Source: Bacteroidota bacterium (GTDB taxonomy: Bacteria; Bacteroidota; Bacteroidia; Bacteroidales; Bacteroidaceae). From it: DNA of 47,524 nt. The stretch is taken from positions 1 to 47,524 of the forward strand of contig JAEXAJ010000033.1 of assembly GCA_023458215.1 (NCBI GenBank). Direction: 5' to 3'. Positions 21,704 through 31,067 of the stretch are shown in pieces (positions within the stretch are counted from its first letter, which is position 1; each line of letters starts with the position of its first letter). A program made the position numbers and the translations under genes. The notes under the pieces were generated by a model. The model saw nothing but the letters and a program-made list of their open reading frames with translations. It had not been told where the DNA came from and made no database searches.

Positions 21704-22755
21704 AAAAGAATACTTCGTAGTCTTTTAATTTCTTCTTTGCTCAGTCCGATTCCCTTCCGCAGGTAAGTGTCTACGTCGCCATATTTCCGTTCGGCTTCAT
21801 CTTTGGCTGCATTCAGGAAGTCTTCACGGGCGGAGAATACGGTAGTCATAGCCTCTTGCGAGCGTGCCGGAAGTTTATAAGCATACTCTGAGGCGCTGGG
21901 GATATTGAAATAATCATTGCTGAGGCGGTAGTCTTCCATGATGTAGTCTTCGTTCACGCCAAGGGCGGCAAGTATAAGGGCAGATAAGATTCCTGTACGT
22001 CCTTTGCCGGAGGAGCAATGAAAAACAACCGGATAACTATTCTTATCCAGTAAGATATCAAATATCTTCCGGTATTCTTTAGTGTACTTATCGATAAGGT
22101 CACGGTTCATTTGTTCAACCATGCGGTAGACGGTATCGCTTTTAATCTTTTGTTCCTGAATGCCTTTCAGGATATTTTCCATATCGCCCGTAGCAATGGG
22201 GATGTGCACTATATTGAACTCTTTTTGCAAGGTATTCTGCCTTTTTATTTCCGAGGCATCGCGTAAGTCGATAATAGTTTTTATGCCTATATTCTTTAAT
22301 TCCTTGCGCGAACAGCAGTCCACACTGTCTATCTCGGCCGAACGATACAACATTCCCCAATGCGTCATCTTCTTGGACGGATACGACGGATAACCGCCCA
22401 AATCGCGGAAATTCTGGATGCCGGGGATGTTGATGTTGCGGGTGGCAATCTTCACACGGTACTTATCGGCAAATACAAGACTGTAATAATACCTCTGCGT
22501 AGGGTCTGAGGTAATGATAGTCATCTTCAGATCCGAGATGTTCGCCATAGCGATGGGGGTATTCTCGGGAATATGATCAGGATTCGTTGAGGCATATACC
22601 TTTACACTCCCTTGGGTGAGGGGAGACATTTCCCATTTGACAATGCAATTTCCCACATTGTTTTCCTCACATACAACGGTGATATGTGGAGCAGTGCCGC
22701 TGCAAGAGGGTAGTAGTAATGCCAAAGTCAGCCAATTCAACAGGTTCTTGTACAT
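21691..22755 (-). CDS. Lipoprotein tyrosine phosphatase (Y_phosphatase3 family)
   Basis: This 354-aa exported protein contains the CX5R phosphatase signature HCSSGKGRTG, with the catalytic Cys near residue 247. A lipobox (LALLLPSC) anchors it. Residues about 25-105 form a beta-rich, fibronectin-like N-terminal region. The phosphatase domain begins with FRDLGGYPS and contains the RSAEIDSVD region. The family acts on phosphotyrosine or phosphoinositides. The natural substrate outside the cytoplasm is unknown. It is transcribed alone. Confidence 0.88.
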   Translation of the reverse strand: MYKNLLNWLTLALLLPSCSGTAPHITVVCEENNVGNCIVKWEMSPLTQGSVKVYASTNPDHIPENTPIAMANISDLKMTIITSDPTQRYYYSLVFADKYRVKIATRNINIPGIQNFRDLGGYPSYPSKKMTHWGMLYRSAEIDSVDCCSRKELKNIGIKTIIDLRDASEIKRQNTLQKEFNIVHIPIATGDMENILKGIQEQKIKSDTVYRMVEQMNRDLIDKYTKEYRKIFDILLDKNSYPVVFHCSSGKGRTGILSALILAALGVNEDYIMEDYRLSNDYFNIPSASEYAYKLPARSQEAMTTVFSAREDFLNAAKDEAERKYGDVDTYLRKGIGLSKEEIKRLRSILLNEE

Positions 22756-22832
22756 AGTTTGTAATCTCTCTAAAGTCGTTAATCACAAATATATGTAATT
22801 TCAGTACAGAGGGTATCGGCAATGCAAAGGTT

Positions 22833-23768
22833 TTATGTTTCTTTTTCTAACATTAATTTTTCTGCAAACTCTTTTGGCACTGAGTTATTGAAACTTTTGC
22901 AAACTTCTGCCGCAAATTCCATTCCACAACGGACTATTTTATCCCAGGTAACTTCGTCCATCGTATTCAAGTCATCGTAGCGGACATCATATTTCAGTAA
23001 TCCATAGATGATACCGGCGTTGAAATTATCGCCCGCACCAATAGTGCTGACTGATTCTATCGGGGGAATACTGTATTCTTTGTTAATCGTTTTGGTGCGG
23101 AGTGAAATATGTTCAGGTCCCGAGGTACAGAGAAAATTGGGGCAGTAGAATTTGATTTTATTCTTGTAAATCTGGTCGGCATCACGCAAATTATACATAT
23201 AAAAGAAGTCTTCTTGTGATCCGCGTACAATGTCGGCATATTCCAGGTTCTCAATGATAGTGGGGGCTAATTTGATGGCCTCTTCTTTATGCGACGAACG
23301 GAAGTTGGGGTCGTAATACACAATAGCTCTTCTTTCACGGGCTTGTTCGAGCAGCTCTACCACCTTGTCGCGAAGAACCGGATTCAGGGCATAGTACGAG
23401 CCGATCATCACAATATCATTTTCTTCTAACTTAGGGTAGACAACATCCAGGCGTTGTTTAGGATAGTCTCTGTAGAAGATGTATTCCGCATCGCTCCGGT
23501 TGTTCAGGAAAGCGAGGGATATGGGAGACTTGCCGTCGGGAAATACGTTAATATGGTTGGTAGGTATATTATTGTCTCGCATGAATTGCAGGATGATATT
23601 ACCTACGTGGTCGTTGCCCGTTTCGCTGATGAAGCTTACGGGTATACCTGTACGTCCCAGTGAGACAATTCCGTTGAATACCGATCCTCCGGGAACAGCC
23701 GCTGTGGGTTGTTTATCTTGGAAGATGATATCTAGTATGGTTTCTCCGATGCCGATTACTTTACGCAT
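22833..23768 (-). CDS. PfkB family carbohydrate kinase
   Basis: This 311-aa kinase has the ribokinase fold. The N-terminal motif is MRKVIGIGETILDIIFQDK with GGSVFNGIVSLGRTG. The C-terminal signature GAGDNFNAGIIYGL holds the catalytic Asp. The sugar cannot be named; annotated relatives are often fructokinases. The start at 23768 is fixed by the conserved N-terminus, and it overlaps the SIS gene end by 13 bp, so the two genes are probably translationally coupled. Confidence 0.9.
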   Translation of the reverse strand: MRKVIGIGETILDIIFQDKQPTAAVPGGSVFNGIVSLGRTGIPVSFISETGNDHVGNIILQFMRDNNIPTNHINVFPDGKSPISLAFLNNRSDAEYIFYRDYPKQRLDVVYPKLEENDIVMIGSYYALNPVLRDKVVELLEQARERRAIVYYDPNFRSSHKEEAIKLAPTIIENLEYADIVRGSQEDFFYMYNLRDADQIYKNKIKFYCPNFLCTSGPEHISLRTKTINKEYSIPPIESVSTIGAGDNFNAGIIYGLLKYDVRYDDLNTMDEVTWDKIVRCGMEFAAEVCKSFNNSVPKEFAEKLMLEKET

Positions 23769-24361
23769 AATGATCTTGATTTTTCTCCCAAATAACCGCC
23801 ATGATGACGTTTGGAATAGTCTTCGATTGTAAATCCGGTTTCTTTCATGGTTTGTACTACCAATATGTCGCCAATGACGGTCATGGCGGTGGTCGAGGTA
23901 GTAGGAGTCATGCCCAATGCACAAACTTCTTTAGGACTGCCGGTGCTGAGACATACATCAGACTCTTTGGCTAACGGGCTGTCCGGGTTGCCTGTGATTA
24001 CAATGAACTTCAGGTCCGGGTTTAAATTATGAGCCAGTCGGGTCAATTCTACGATTTCACGTGTTTTGCCTGAATTGGAAATCAGCAATAGCAGGTCGTT
24101 TTCTTGCAAGATTCCAAGGTCGCCATGTTGCGCTTCGCTAGGGTGCAAGAATACGGAAGGAATGCCTGTAGAACAGAAAGTAGTAGCAATATTCATCGCT
24201 ATTTGTCCAGCTTTTCCCATACCGGAAGTCACTAATTTGCCTTTCTTGTGATGAATTTGCTCTACAATGATTGCTACTGCTTTTTCGTAGGCATCTGTCA
24301 CAGGAATGTTAAGAACGGCTTGTGCTTCTTTCTGCAAAAGCTCTTGTATGGATTCAATCAT
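23756..24361 (-). CDS. SIS-domain sugar-phosphate isomerase, KpsF/GutQ-like without CBS domains
   Basis: This 201-aa protein is a single SIS domain. It has KLVTSGMGKAGQIAMNIA, STGIPSVFLHPSEAQHGDLG and ISNSGKTREIV, and the KpsF-type TPTTSTTAMTVIGD segment. It ends with HHGGYLGEKS, like the HPGGALG of arabinose-5-phosphate isomerases. The CBS pair of full-length KdsD/KpsF is absent. It probably interconverts a ketose and an aldose phosphate, paired with the downstream kinase. Hexulose-phosphate isomerase is an alternative. Confidence 0.85.
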   Translation of the reverse strand: MIESIQELLQKEAQAVLNIPVTDAYEKAVAIIVEQIHHKKGKLVTSGMGKAGQIAMNIATTFCSTGIPSVFLHPSEAQHGDLGILQENDLLLLISNSGKTREIVELTRLAHNLNPDLKFIVITGNPDSPLAKESDVCLSTGSPKEVCALGMTPTTSTTAMTVIGDILVVQTMKETGFTIEDYSKRHHGGYLGEKSRSLCVK

Positions 24362-24475
24362 TATGCTTGAATTTGGTTAGTAGTTAGGTTATAGCCCACA
24401 AATATCTGCAATTTTCCATAAACGGCAATAAGTTTTATTGTATTTTTGTACCGACTAATTGTTTGGTAGGTCATA

Positions 24476-25723
24476 ATGAAGAATTTGAAACAAGAATTAT
24501 CATCTGTATACAATCAATATACATTGCCCAACGGATTACGTATTATCCATGAACCGTCACTCTCTAAAGTGGCTTATTGTGGCTTTGCGGTAGATGCAGG
24601 TACTCGTGATGAGCTTGAGGATGAGCACGGTATGGCTCATTTTGTAGAGCATCTTATCTTTAAAGGTACCGGGAAGCGCAAGGCATGGCATATCTTGAAT
24701 CGCATGGAGAATGTGGGTGGTGACTTGAATGCTTATACCAATAAGGAAGAAACGGTGATTTATTCCGCTTTTCTTACCGAGCATTTTGGACGGGCTTTCG
24801 AATTACTGACGGATATTGTATTTCATTCCACTTTCCCGCAACGGGAGATTGAGAAGGAAACGGAAGTTATCATAGACGAGATACAATCCTATGAGGACAA
24901 TCCCTCCGAGCTGATCTTTGATGATTTCGAAGACTTGATATTCCGTGGGCATCCGTTAGGGCGTAACATACTGGGTAATCCCGAACAGTTGAAGACTTTC
25001 CGTAGTGAAGATGCGGCTGCGTTCACTTCTCGTTTCTATCGTCCCGGTAATATGGTGTTCTTTGTGCTGGGTAACTTGGATTTTAAGCAAGTGATACGTT
25101 GGGCGGAGAAATTGCTGGCGGATATCCCGGCGGTCACAGTAAATAATCGCCGTACTCCACCGCCGCTTTATATTCCTGAACGGCTTGTAGTACATAAAGA
25201 TACTCATCAAGTGCATGTCATGATAGGTGCTCGTGGTTATAATGCTTACGAGGATAAGCGGACGGGGCTCTATCTGCTGAATAATATTTTGGGTGGTCCC
25301 GGCATGAACAGCCGCTTGAATGTATCACTTCGTGAGCGTCGTGGATTGGTATATAATGTAGAGTCCAATCTTACTTCTTATACCGATACAGGAGTTTTCT
25401 GCATTTATTTTGGTTGCGACCCCGATGATGCTGAGCTTTGTACCCGGTTGGTGTATAAGGAGCTAAAGCGCATGCGTGATGTTAAGATGACTTCTTCGCA
25501 ACTGGCTGCCGCTAAGAAACAGTTAATCGGGCAGATCGGCGTTGCCTCGGACAATAACGAGAATAATGCGCTGGGTATGGGGAAAACTTTTCTTCATTAT
25601 CATAAATACGAAACCTCCGAGGCAGTGTTTCAACGTATTGAACAACTGACCCCGGAAGTTTTGCTGGAAGTGGCAAACGAGATGTTTGCCGAAGATTATC
25701 TTTCTACACTTATTTATCGGTAG
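24476..25723 (+). CDS. M16 family zinc metallopeptidase
   Basis: This 415-aa insulinase-type peptidase carries the inverted zinc motif HFVEH (His55, Glu58, His59) and the downstream glutamate region NAYTNKEETVIYSAF. The C-terminal M16 domain contains GGPGMNSRLNVSLRERRGLVY. The length fits bacterial processing-peptidase-like members. No signal peptide is evident. A -7-like TATTTTTG lies at 24441-24448. Its stop overlaps the end of the convergent phosphodiesterase gene by 14 bp. Confidence 0.94.
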   Translation: MKNLKQELSSVYNQYTLPNGLRIIHEPSLSKVAYCGFAVDAGTRDELEDEHGMAHFVEHLIFKGTGKRKAWHILNRMENVGGDLNAYTNKEETVIYSAFLTEHFGRAFELLTDIVFHSTFPQREIEKETEVIIDEIQSYEDNPSELIFDDFEDLIFRGHPLGRNILGNPEQLKTFRSEDAAAFTSRFYRPGNMVFFVLGNLDFKQVIRWAEKLLADIPAVTVNNRRTPPPLYIPERLVVHKDTHQVHVMIGARGYNAYEDKRTGLYLLNNILGGPGMNSRLNVSLRERRGLVYNVESNLTSYTDTGVFCIYFGCDPDDAELCTRLVYKELKRMRDVKMTSSQLAAAKKQLIGQIGVASDNNENNALGMGKTFLHYHKYETSEAVFQRIEQLTPEVLLEVANEMFAEDYLSTLIYR

Positions 25724-26633
25724 AGGAATTTTTGAATACCTGCATCATGGGACGTCCTATCCATACTTGCGGTTGCTCCAGTTTGAAAATATAGGCAATG
25801 GTGGAAGCGACATCAAATTGCATCATGCTTTCGTGAAATTCTTTTCCTTGTTGTACGTTCTTGCCGGAGATGATGAAAGGAGTTTGCATCTCTTGCATGG
25901 TTTTTCCGCCATGGCCTTTATTGATGCCACCGTGATCGGCAGTGACAATAAAGATCGTCTCTTTCAGCATGCCTGCATCCTTCACGGCTTGCACAATTCG
26001 GCCTACATATGTATCCAGTTCTTTCAATTTAGCGTAATATTCAGGAGTATCATGTCCCGCTTGGTGACCTACATGGTCGGGATTGTCAAAGCATACAGCA
26101 AGTAATGTCGGCTTCTTTTCTTTAATGTACTCTTCTGCCATACCGCACAAGGCTTCGGGATGAGTGTTATAATCGGGAGCCAACGCATGGTGACTCAGCG
26201 AAAGAGTATCTACCAAATATTTGATGCCATCCCATTCGTACAGGCAACCTATTTCAGCCTTTGGCTGGGCATCGCGTAGTAGTTGGAAGATGGTAGGGAA
26301 AATGCCGTGCTCGTTTATCGCGCGCGAGGGCAGTTCGGGTGTTTTGGACCCCCATTCCGTATATCCGTGTAGTTCGGGACCTGCGCCCATAAACATGGAA
26401 GCCCAGTTGACGGCACTGGAAGAGGGGAGTACGGAACGCTTTTCCAAAGTATAGCTTCCATCTTTCATTAATTGTTTGATGTTAGGAATTTCTGCTTTGG
26501 GAACGCTGTAAGCACCCCAACCATCGAGGCCGATTAATACTACGTGTTTTGCTCTTTCTTTTGCATAGCAAGGACTAGAGGTTAGACACACTGCTATGAA
26601 TGATAGGAGCAGTGAAATAGTTACTTTTTTCAT
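25710..26633 (-). CDS. Exported type I phosphodiesterase / nucleotide pyrophosphatase-like protein
   Basis: This 307-aa protein of the alkaline-phosphatase superfamily begins with the signal MKKVTISLLLSFIAVCLTSS. Metal-site motifs are visible: LIGLDGWG, a candidate nucleophile in LPSSSAVNWASMF, DNPDHVGHQAGHD and TADHGGINKGHG. It should hydrolyse phosphate mono- or diesters in the periplasm. The start at 26633 begins the signal; the in-frame extension upstream is not signal-like. Confidence 0.88.
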   Translation of the reverse strand: MKKVTISLLLSFIAVCLTSSPCYAKERAKHVVLIGLDGWGAYSVPKAEIPNIKQLMKDGSYTLEKRSVLPSSSAVNWASMFMGAGPELHGYTEWGSKTPELPSRAINEHGIFPTIFQLLRDAQPKAEIGCLYEWDGIKYLVDTLSLSHHALAPDYNTHPEALCGMAEEYIKEKKPTLLAVCFDNPDHVGHQAGHDTPEYYAKLKELDTYVGRIVQAVKDAGMLKETIFIVTADHGGINKGHGGKTMQEMQTPFIISGKNVQQGKEFHESMMQFDVASTIAYIFKLEQPQVWIGRPMMQVFKNSSTDK

Positions 26634-26726
26634 GTTTTTTATTTTAATAATGATTCGGTTGTTTTTGGGTTCTGCCATCTATTTTTCGGATGCAATTCCA
26701 AAATTGGGAATAACTTTTGATACTGG

Positions 26727-26806
26727 CAAATTTACAGCAGAGAATGTAAAATGTCAATGTTTTTATTACATATTATTCGCTATTTTGATTATTAATAGTA
26801 AATTTG
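26727..26806. promoter_or_regulatory. Divergent -7 boxes between phosphodiesterase and barrel gene
   Basis: Plus strand: TAAATTTG at 26799-26806, 33 nt before the barrel start. Minus strand: TAAATTTG at 26734-26727, with ATTG 21 nt upstream as a weak -33. Both fit TAnnTTTG. Confidence 0.5.
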
Positions 26807-26838
26807 GCACAAATCATTAACTAAAACTGAAATTGCTT

Positions 26839-27318
26839 ATGAAGAAAATTCTTGTTCTATTGATCTGTTTGTGTGCTTTCGCCACAACATCGTTTGCGCA
26901 GAAGGGTGAATCTGCACTGGGCGCTAACTTAAATTTTAGTGATGAAAGAAATATTGGCATCGGTGTTAAGTATCGCTATTCTTTTACCGATAACTGGCGT
27001 ATCGAGCCTGTTTTCAATTACTACTTCAAGCACGATTATGTTTCTATGTGGGATTTGGGAGCTAACATGCATTATGTAATTCCTGTAGCCAGCAAGATTT
27101 CCGTTTATCCTTTGGCGGGTTTGGAGTATGCCAATACCAAACTCCATTCCGAATTGTGGAAAGGTGGTCTAAACGACGGACAAATAGCTATTAATTTAGG
27201 TGCCGGTGTTGACTTTAAAATAGCTTCTAATGTAACTCTTGACTTGGGGCTTAAATATCAGATTATTGATAATTGGAATCAGTTGGTGTTTAATGCAGGT
27301 GTTTCTTTTGGATTCTAA
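26839..27318 (+). CDS. Small outer-membrane beta-barrel protein
   Basis: This 159-aa protein has the signal MKKILVLLICLCAFATTSFAQ followed by alternating amphipathic strands, such as GIGVKYRYSFTDNWRIEPVFNYYF and SVYPLAGLEYA. It ends in phenylalanine (AGVSFGF), typical of small OmpA/OmpX-like barrels in Bacteroides. I use the ATG at 26839; a TTG lies two codons upstream. Its role is unknown. A clear terminator follows. Confidence 0.88.
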   Translation: MKKILVLLICLCAFATTSFAQKGESALGANLNFSDERNIGIGVKYRYSFTDNWRIEPVFNYYFKHDYVSMWDLGANMHYVIPVASKISVYPLAGLEYANTKLHSELWKGGLNDGQIAINLGAGVDFKIASNVTLDLGLKYQIIDNWNQLVFNAGVSFGF

Positions 27319-27356
27319 GCTTACTCTCATCTAAAATTTTCTGTTCGACAATATGT

Positions 27357-27395
27357 ACCGAAACACAGCTTTTAATGTTGTGTTTCGGTTTTAAA
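27357..27395 (+). terminator. Barrel gene terminator
   Basis: A perfect 11-bp stem (ACCGAAACACA at 27357-27367 with 27379-27389) is followed by a short T-run. Confidence 0.85.
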
Positions 27396-27442
27396 ATGAA
27401 TGTTTCTTTCACCACAGATTACTCTCGAATTATTCAAATTAC

Positions 27443-28009
27443 TCATTGTTTCATACTAAACTCGCAGCCACAATATTGTTGGTTGTAGAAGTCATACTCT
27501 TTAAGTAGCTCATTCCGCCGATCTTGAAGCCCGCCTTTACGCCAGTTCTGTTCCCAGAACTCGGTGCCGGGATAGAGAGCAGCAGCTTGTTTTCCTGCTT
27601 TATTAATTTGCTCCAGACTTTTCCAACGTGAAGAGGCAAGGGTAGTGGTGAACAAAGTAAACCCATGCTCTGATGCATATCGGGCAGTTTCCGTTAGGCG
27701 CAAGGTAAAGCATTTCAGGCAACGCCCGCCACGTTCCGGCTCGTTTTCCAATCCTTTTATTGTGTGCAACCAGTGTGCATAATCATAATCAGCATCGATG
27801 AAATCGAGGTTTTTTGATGTTACAAAGCGAATGGCTTCATTCTTCCTGATCTCATATTCTTCCTGAGGATAGATATTGGGGTTGCAATAAAATATCGTTG
27901 GGCGAATGCCATTCTCCAACAAACACTCTATGATAGCTGAAGAGCAAGGTGCACAGCAGGAGTGTAGTAATACTTTATTTTCTCCGTTTGGAGTCTGAAT
28001 CTTTAGCAT
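27443..28009 (-). CDS. queH: Epoxyqueuosine reductase QueH
   Basis: This 188-aa enzyme performs the last step of queuosine synthesis in tRNA, reducing epoxyqueuosine. QueH (formerly DUF208) is the non-cobalamin alternative to QueG. The conserved cysteines are visible in LLHSCCAPCSS, RCLKCFTLRL and QQYCGCEFS, which bind an iron-sulfur cluster and a metal. It starts 2 nt after the stop of the upstream membrane protein gene, so the two are cotranscribed. Confidence 0.93.
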   Translation of the reverse strand: MLKIQTPNGENKVLLHSCCAPCSSAIIECLLENGIRPTIFYCNPNIYPQEEYEIRKNEAIRFVTSKNLDFIDADYDYAHWLHTIKGLENEPERGGRCLKCFTLRLTETARYASEHGFTLFTTTLASSRWKSLEQINKAGKQAAALYPGTEFWEQNWRKGGLQDRRNELLKEYDFYNQQYCGCEFSMKQ

Positions 28010-28011
28010 AA

Positions 28012-29196
28012 TTATACCTTTAGTTTAATGTTCCCTTTTACCAGTAGGCCGGTCAGTTGCACTATGATAAGCGAGAATACCAGTGATTTGAGTAAGCCGG
28101 GTACACCGCTACCTAGTGCTTCGGGATAATGGAGGCCTAATAATTGCTGGACGGCATACCATGCGTATGGAATGGTGTAGCAAGTCAGCGTAGCCGTACC
28201 CGCAGGCTTGATAATATTGAACCAATCGGTTTTGCCTTTTACATCCGTCAACCAATAGAAGAAACCGAATAGCGGGAAGAAAGCGGCAAGGCAATAGAAT
28301 AGCCAGCTTGGAGTAGCTTGTATCTTGGAGATGATCCAGTAAGGATGGGATACCAAAGCTAGAATAAGCATACCTGCGCCGAGGATGCAGAGCATACTGA
28401 TAAATCGGGCAGGCCGTTTGCGGTCGGCGTACTGTTGCATCAGTAGGGAGGTTAGCAGGCCGGACATCCCGAAGGCATGCAGTGTCCAGTCGCTGGGGAT
28501 GAAAGGCAATAAGACAATCCGGCTACCATATTCTCCCGGTATCAAATCAGAATGGCTGAGTACGGCAAGCAAAACCACTACGAACCAGGCAATGGCATTG
28601 TTACGCAAACTCTCGCGAGTAAACAGATAAATACCTGCACATACGGTATAGGTCCAACCAATCAGTCCCAGGATTCCCCACCAACCAATTTGGAAAGGTT
28701 TCCCATTCATATCTTTATAGATCACAAGAAATGCCAGCAGCAATACGCCTGCTACTTTCATTGCGGTGAAAAGGGCTTTTTTTGATCCTTCAGCCTTCGG
28801 ATAAACACCCCAGGTAAGGAAGAAGCCAATCACCATCAATATCGAAAACCAAGGATGGGATAATCCACCTTCAATGCCGCCACTGTTGAGTGAAAATACT
28901 CCCATAGCTATCAGTGCTATTGTACGCCAGAATACATGCGAAATCACTTGCAGCGTGGTGTCTCCTTTCTTATAACGGTTTTGTATGGCAAACGAAATAG
29001 ACATACCCATGCAGAATAAAAATCCGGGGAAGATCGTGTCCGAGAATCCCAGCATATCTTCGTCTATCTTTGCATGCATCAGCCAATGAGGAACGTTTTT
29101 CAGTCCGGGTATATCGTTTACGAAGAGCATGAGGAACATGGTAAGTGCACGGAATACATCCACCGCAGCTACTCGTTGGGAGGCTAAGTTTTTCAT
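28012..29196 (-). CDS. DUF5009-like multipass membrane protein (HGSNAT/NagX-like)
   Basis: This 394-aa protein has about ten membrane segments. It opens with RVAAVDVFRALTMFLMLFVND, the signature of proteins related to heparan-alpha-glucosaminide N-acetyltransferase and of DUF5009. By analogy it may move acetyl groups across the membrane to sugars, but this is inference. It is directly upstream of queH. Confidence 0.8.
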   Translation of the reverse strand: MKNLASQRVAAVDVFRALTMFLMLFVNDIPGLKNVPHWLMHAKIDEDMLGFSDTIFPGFLFCMGMSISFAIQNRYKKGDTTLQVISHVFWRTIALIAMGVFSLNSGGIEGGLSHPWFSILMVIGFFLTWGVYPKAEGSKKALFTAMKVAGVLLLAFLVIYKDMNGKPFQIGWWGILGLIGWTYTVCAGIYLFTRESLRNNAIAWFVVVLLAVLSHSDLIPGEYGSRIVLLPFIPSDWTLHAFGMSGLLTSLLMQQYADRKRPARFISMLCILGAGMLILALVSHPYWIISKIQATPSWLFYCLAAFFPLFGFFYWLTDVKGKTDWFNIIKPAGTATLTCYTIPYAWYAVQQLLGLHYPEALGSGVPGLLKSLVFSLIIVQLTGLLVKGNIKLKV

Positions 29197-29277
29197 AAGT
29201 GTTTTAATTATGGGGGTTTAAGTCGCAAATATAAGAAACAATTTTTTTCGGCGCTATAGCTTTGTGGGATTTCTTGT

Positions 29278-29285
29278 TATCTTTG
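29278..29285 (+). promoter_or_regulatory. -7 box very close to the DUF6377-like regulator start
   Basis: TATCTTTG ends only 5 nt before the ATG at 29291, which would give an almost leaderless mRNA. A second candidate, TAGCTTTG, lies at 29257-29264. Neither has a good -33 TTTG. Confidence 0.45.
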
Positions 29286-29290
29286 TTGCC

Positions 29291-30883
29291 ATGAAAAGGA
29301 TACTACTGTTCTTTTGTCTTTTCATGGTTGCGATTGTGCAGAATATGGTAGCTTCTGCCGATTCGTTGACTGTTGCTGCGTTGACATCTTCACTGGATGA
29401 AGCAATCGGGGCACATGAGCAGTATGTGGCTATACGTAAATCCCGTATAGAAAATCTGAAGCATCAACTACTGGATGCAGATACCACCAGTACCTCTTTC
29501 TTTCGATGGAATGGGGAAATTTATAAAGAGTATAAGGCTTATATTTGCGATTCTGCCATCTATTATCTGAATGTTAATTTGGATTGGGCAGAGCGTCATA
29601 AACAACAGGATGCTGCTTTCGAAACCAAGCTGGAGCTTGCTTATCTGATGGCTTCCGCAGGAATGTATGAGGAGGCTACTGATTTGTTGGGGCAGATTGA
29701 TAGAAGATTGCTACCCGATCGTTTGTTGCCCGATTATTACAATTGTTACCGCCATCTTTATGAAGAATTAAGAGCCTTTACACAAGATGATTCTTTTAGA
29801 AAGCGCTATCAAAAACGATCAGTCTGTTACGATGATTCGTTGATGCAGGTACTCTCGCCCGCTTCCGCTCTTTATTTGGAACGAAAAGAGATACGTGAGG
29901 CGGCAGCCGGGAATTTGCAGTTGGCTTTGAGCATAAATGACAAACGCTTGGCTAATGTGGAAGCGAATACTCCTGAATATGCTTTGGTTACCTATCATCG
30001 TTCGCAACTTTACCGGCAGATGGGGGATAAAGAAGAAGAAAAACGTTATCTGGCATTGTCTGCACTGACTGATATTCAGTTGGCAATCACCGATCATGCT
30101 TCTCTTTGGAATTTAGCACAATTACTTTATGAAGAAGGGGATATTGAGCGCGCTTATCAATACATCCGCTTTTCATGGAATGAAACGAACCGCTACAATG
30201 CTCGTAGCCGTAGTTTGCAAACAGCAGGAATTCTTTCATTGATAGATCTTACCTATCAAGCTATGCGTGAAAAGCAAAATACCCGCCTTCGTTCGTATAT
30301 TTGGTTAATCAGCGCATTGACTTTGTTGCTGGTTGCCGCAATTGCCTACATTTACCGACAAATGAAACGACTTTCCGTAGCCCGCAATAACCTCGAGCAG
30401 ACTAATGAACAGTTACATATCTCCAACCATATTAAAGAAGAATACATCGGACGGTTTATGAATTTGTGTTCCATTTATATAAACCGTTTGGATGCCTATC
30501 GCAGAATGGTCAATAAGAAAATCTCGGCGGGGCAGACCGAGGAGCTTCTGAAGATGGTTCGATCGCGTGAAATACTGGATGCAGGCTTAAAAGAATTATA
30601 TGAAAACTTCGATACGGCTTTCCTGAATCTTTTTCCGGACTTTGTTGATAAGTTCAACAATTTGCTGCAACCGGAAGAGCGCATCGTACTTCGTAAAGGC
30701 GAATTACTGAATACTGAACTCCGTATCTTTGCCTTGATACGCTTGGGGATTGATGATAGCTCTCAAATTGCAGAATTCCTTCGCTATTCAGTAAACACTA
30801 TCTATAATTACCGTGCTAAGGTAAAAAGTAAGGCCCGAATCTCTCGTGAAAATTTTGAAACACACCTGATGATGATACGTTAA
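29291..30883 (+). CDS. Membrane-tethered TPR/HTH regulator, DUF6377-like
   Basis: This 530-aa protein has a signal sequence ([19 protein letters not shown]). It has a helical TPR-like outside part (about 25-325), one membrane helix ([20 protein letters not shown], about 333-352) and a coiled linker. The inside domain ends with [19 protein letters not shown] and [12 protein letters not shown], a LuxR-like DNA-binding helix-turn-helix. It is probably a one-component regulator of the downstream GH30-GH5-GH3 genes. I chose ATG 29291 because the nine residues of the longer frame would cover the promoter. Confidence 0.78.
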   Translation: MKRILLFFCLFMVAIVQNMVASADSLTVAALTSSLDEAIGAHEQYVAIRKSRIENLKHQLLDADTTSTSFFRWNGEIYKEYKAYICDSAIYYLNVNLDWAERHKQQDAAFETKLELAYLMASAGMYEEATDLLGQIDRRLLPDRLLPDYYNCYRHLYEELRAFTQDDSFRKRYQKRSVCYDDSLMQVLSPASALYLERKEIREAAAGNLQLALSINDKRLANVEANTPEYALVTYHRSQLYRQMGDKEEEKRYLALSALTDIQLAITDHASLWNLAQLLYEEGDIERAYQYIRFSWNETNRYNARSRSLQTAGILSLIDLTYQAMREKQNTRLRSYIWLISALTLLLVAAIAYIYRQMKRLSVARNNLEQTNEQLHISNHIKEEYIGRFMNLCSIYINRLDAYRRMVNKKISAGQTEELLKMVRSREILDAGLKELYENFDTAFLNLFPDFVDKFNNLLQPEERIVLRKGELLNTELRIFALIRLGIDDSSQIAEFLRYSVNTIYNYRAKVKSKARISRENFETHLMMIR

Positions 30884-31030
30884 GAATACGTCAACCAGGA
30901 TTTTTATATCCACTTTTTAAGTTGCTCTTTTGATGAGTATATGATTGTATATTAGTGTTTTAAATAGATATATGCCTTTCCATATTCCACCTATTCTTAT
31001 TTCGTCAGTACGGTGTGTGCTAATCTTTCC

Positions 31031-31038
31031 TAACTTTG
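31031..31038 (+). promoter_or_regulatory. -7 box of the GH30-GH5-GH3 operon
   Basis: TAACTTTG lies 29 nt upstream of the GH30 start and has no -33 TTTG, consistent with activator dependence. The half-site array of the first PUL is not present. Confidence 0.55.
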
Positions 31039-31067
31039 GGAAAGTTTAAACCATTAAAGATGATACG

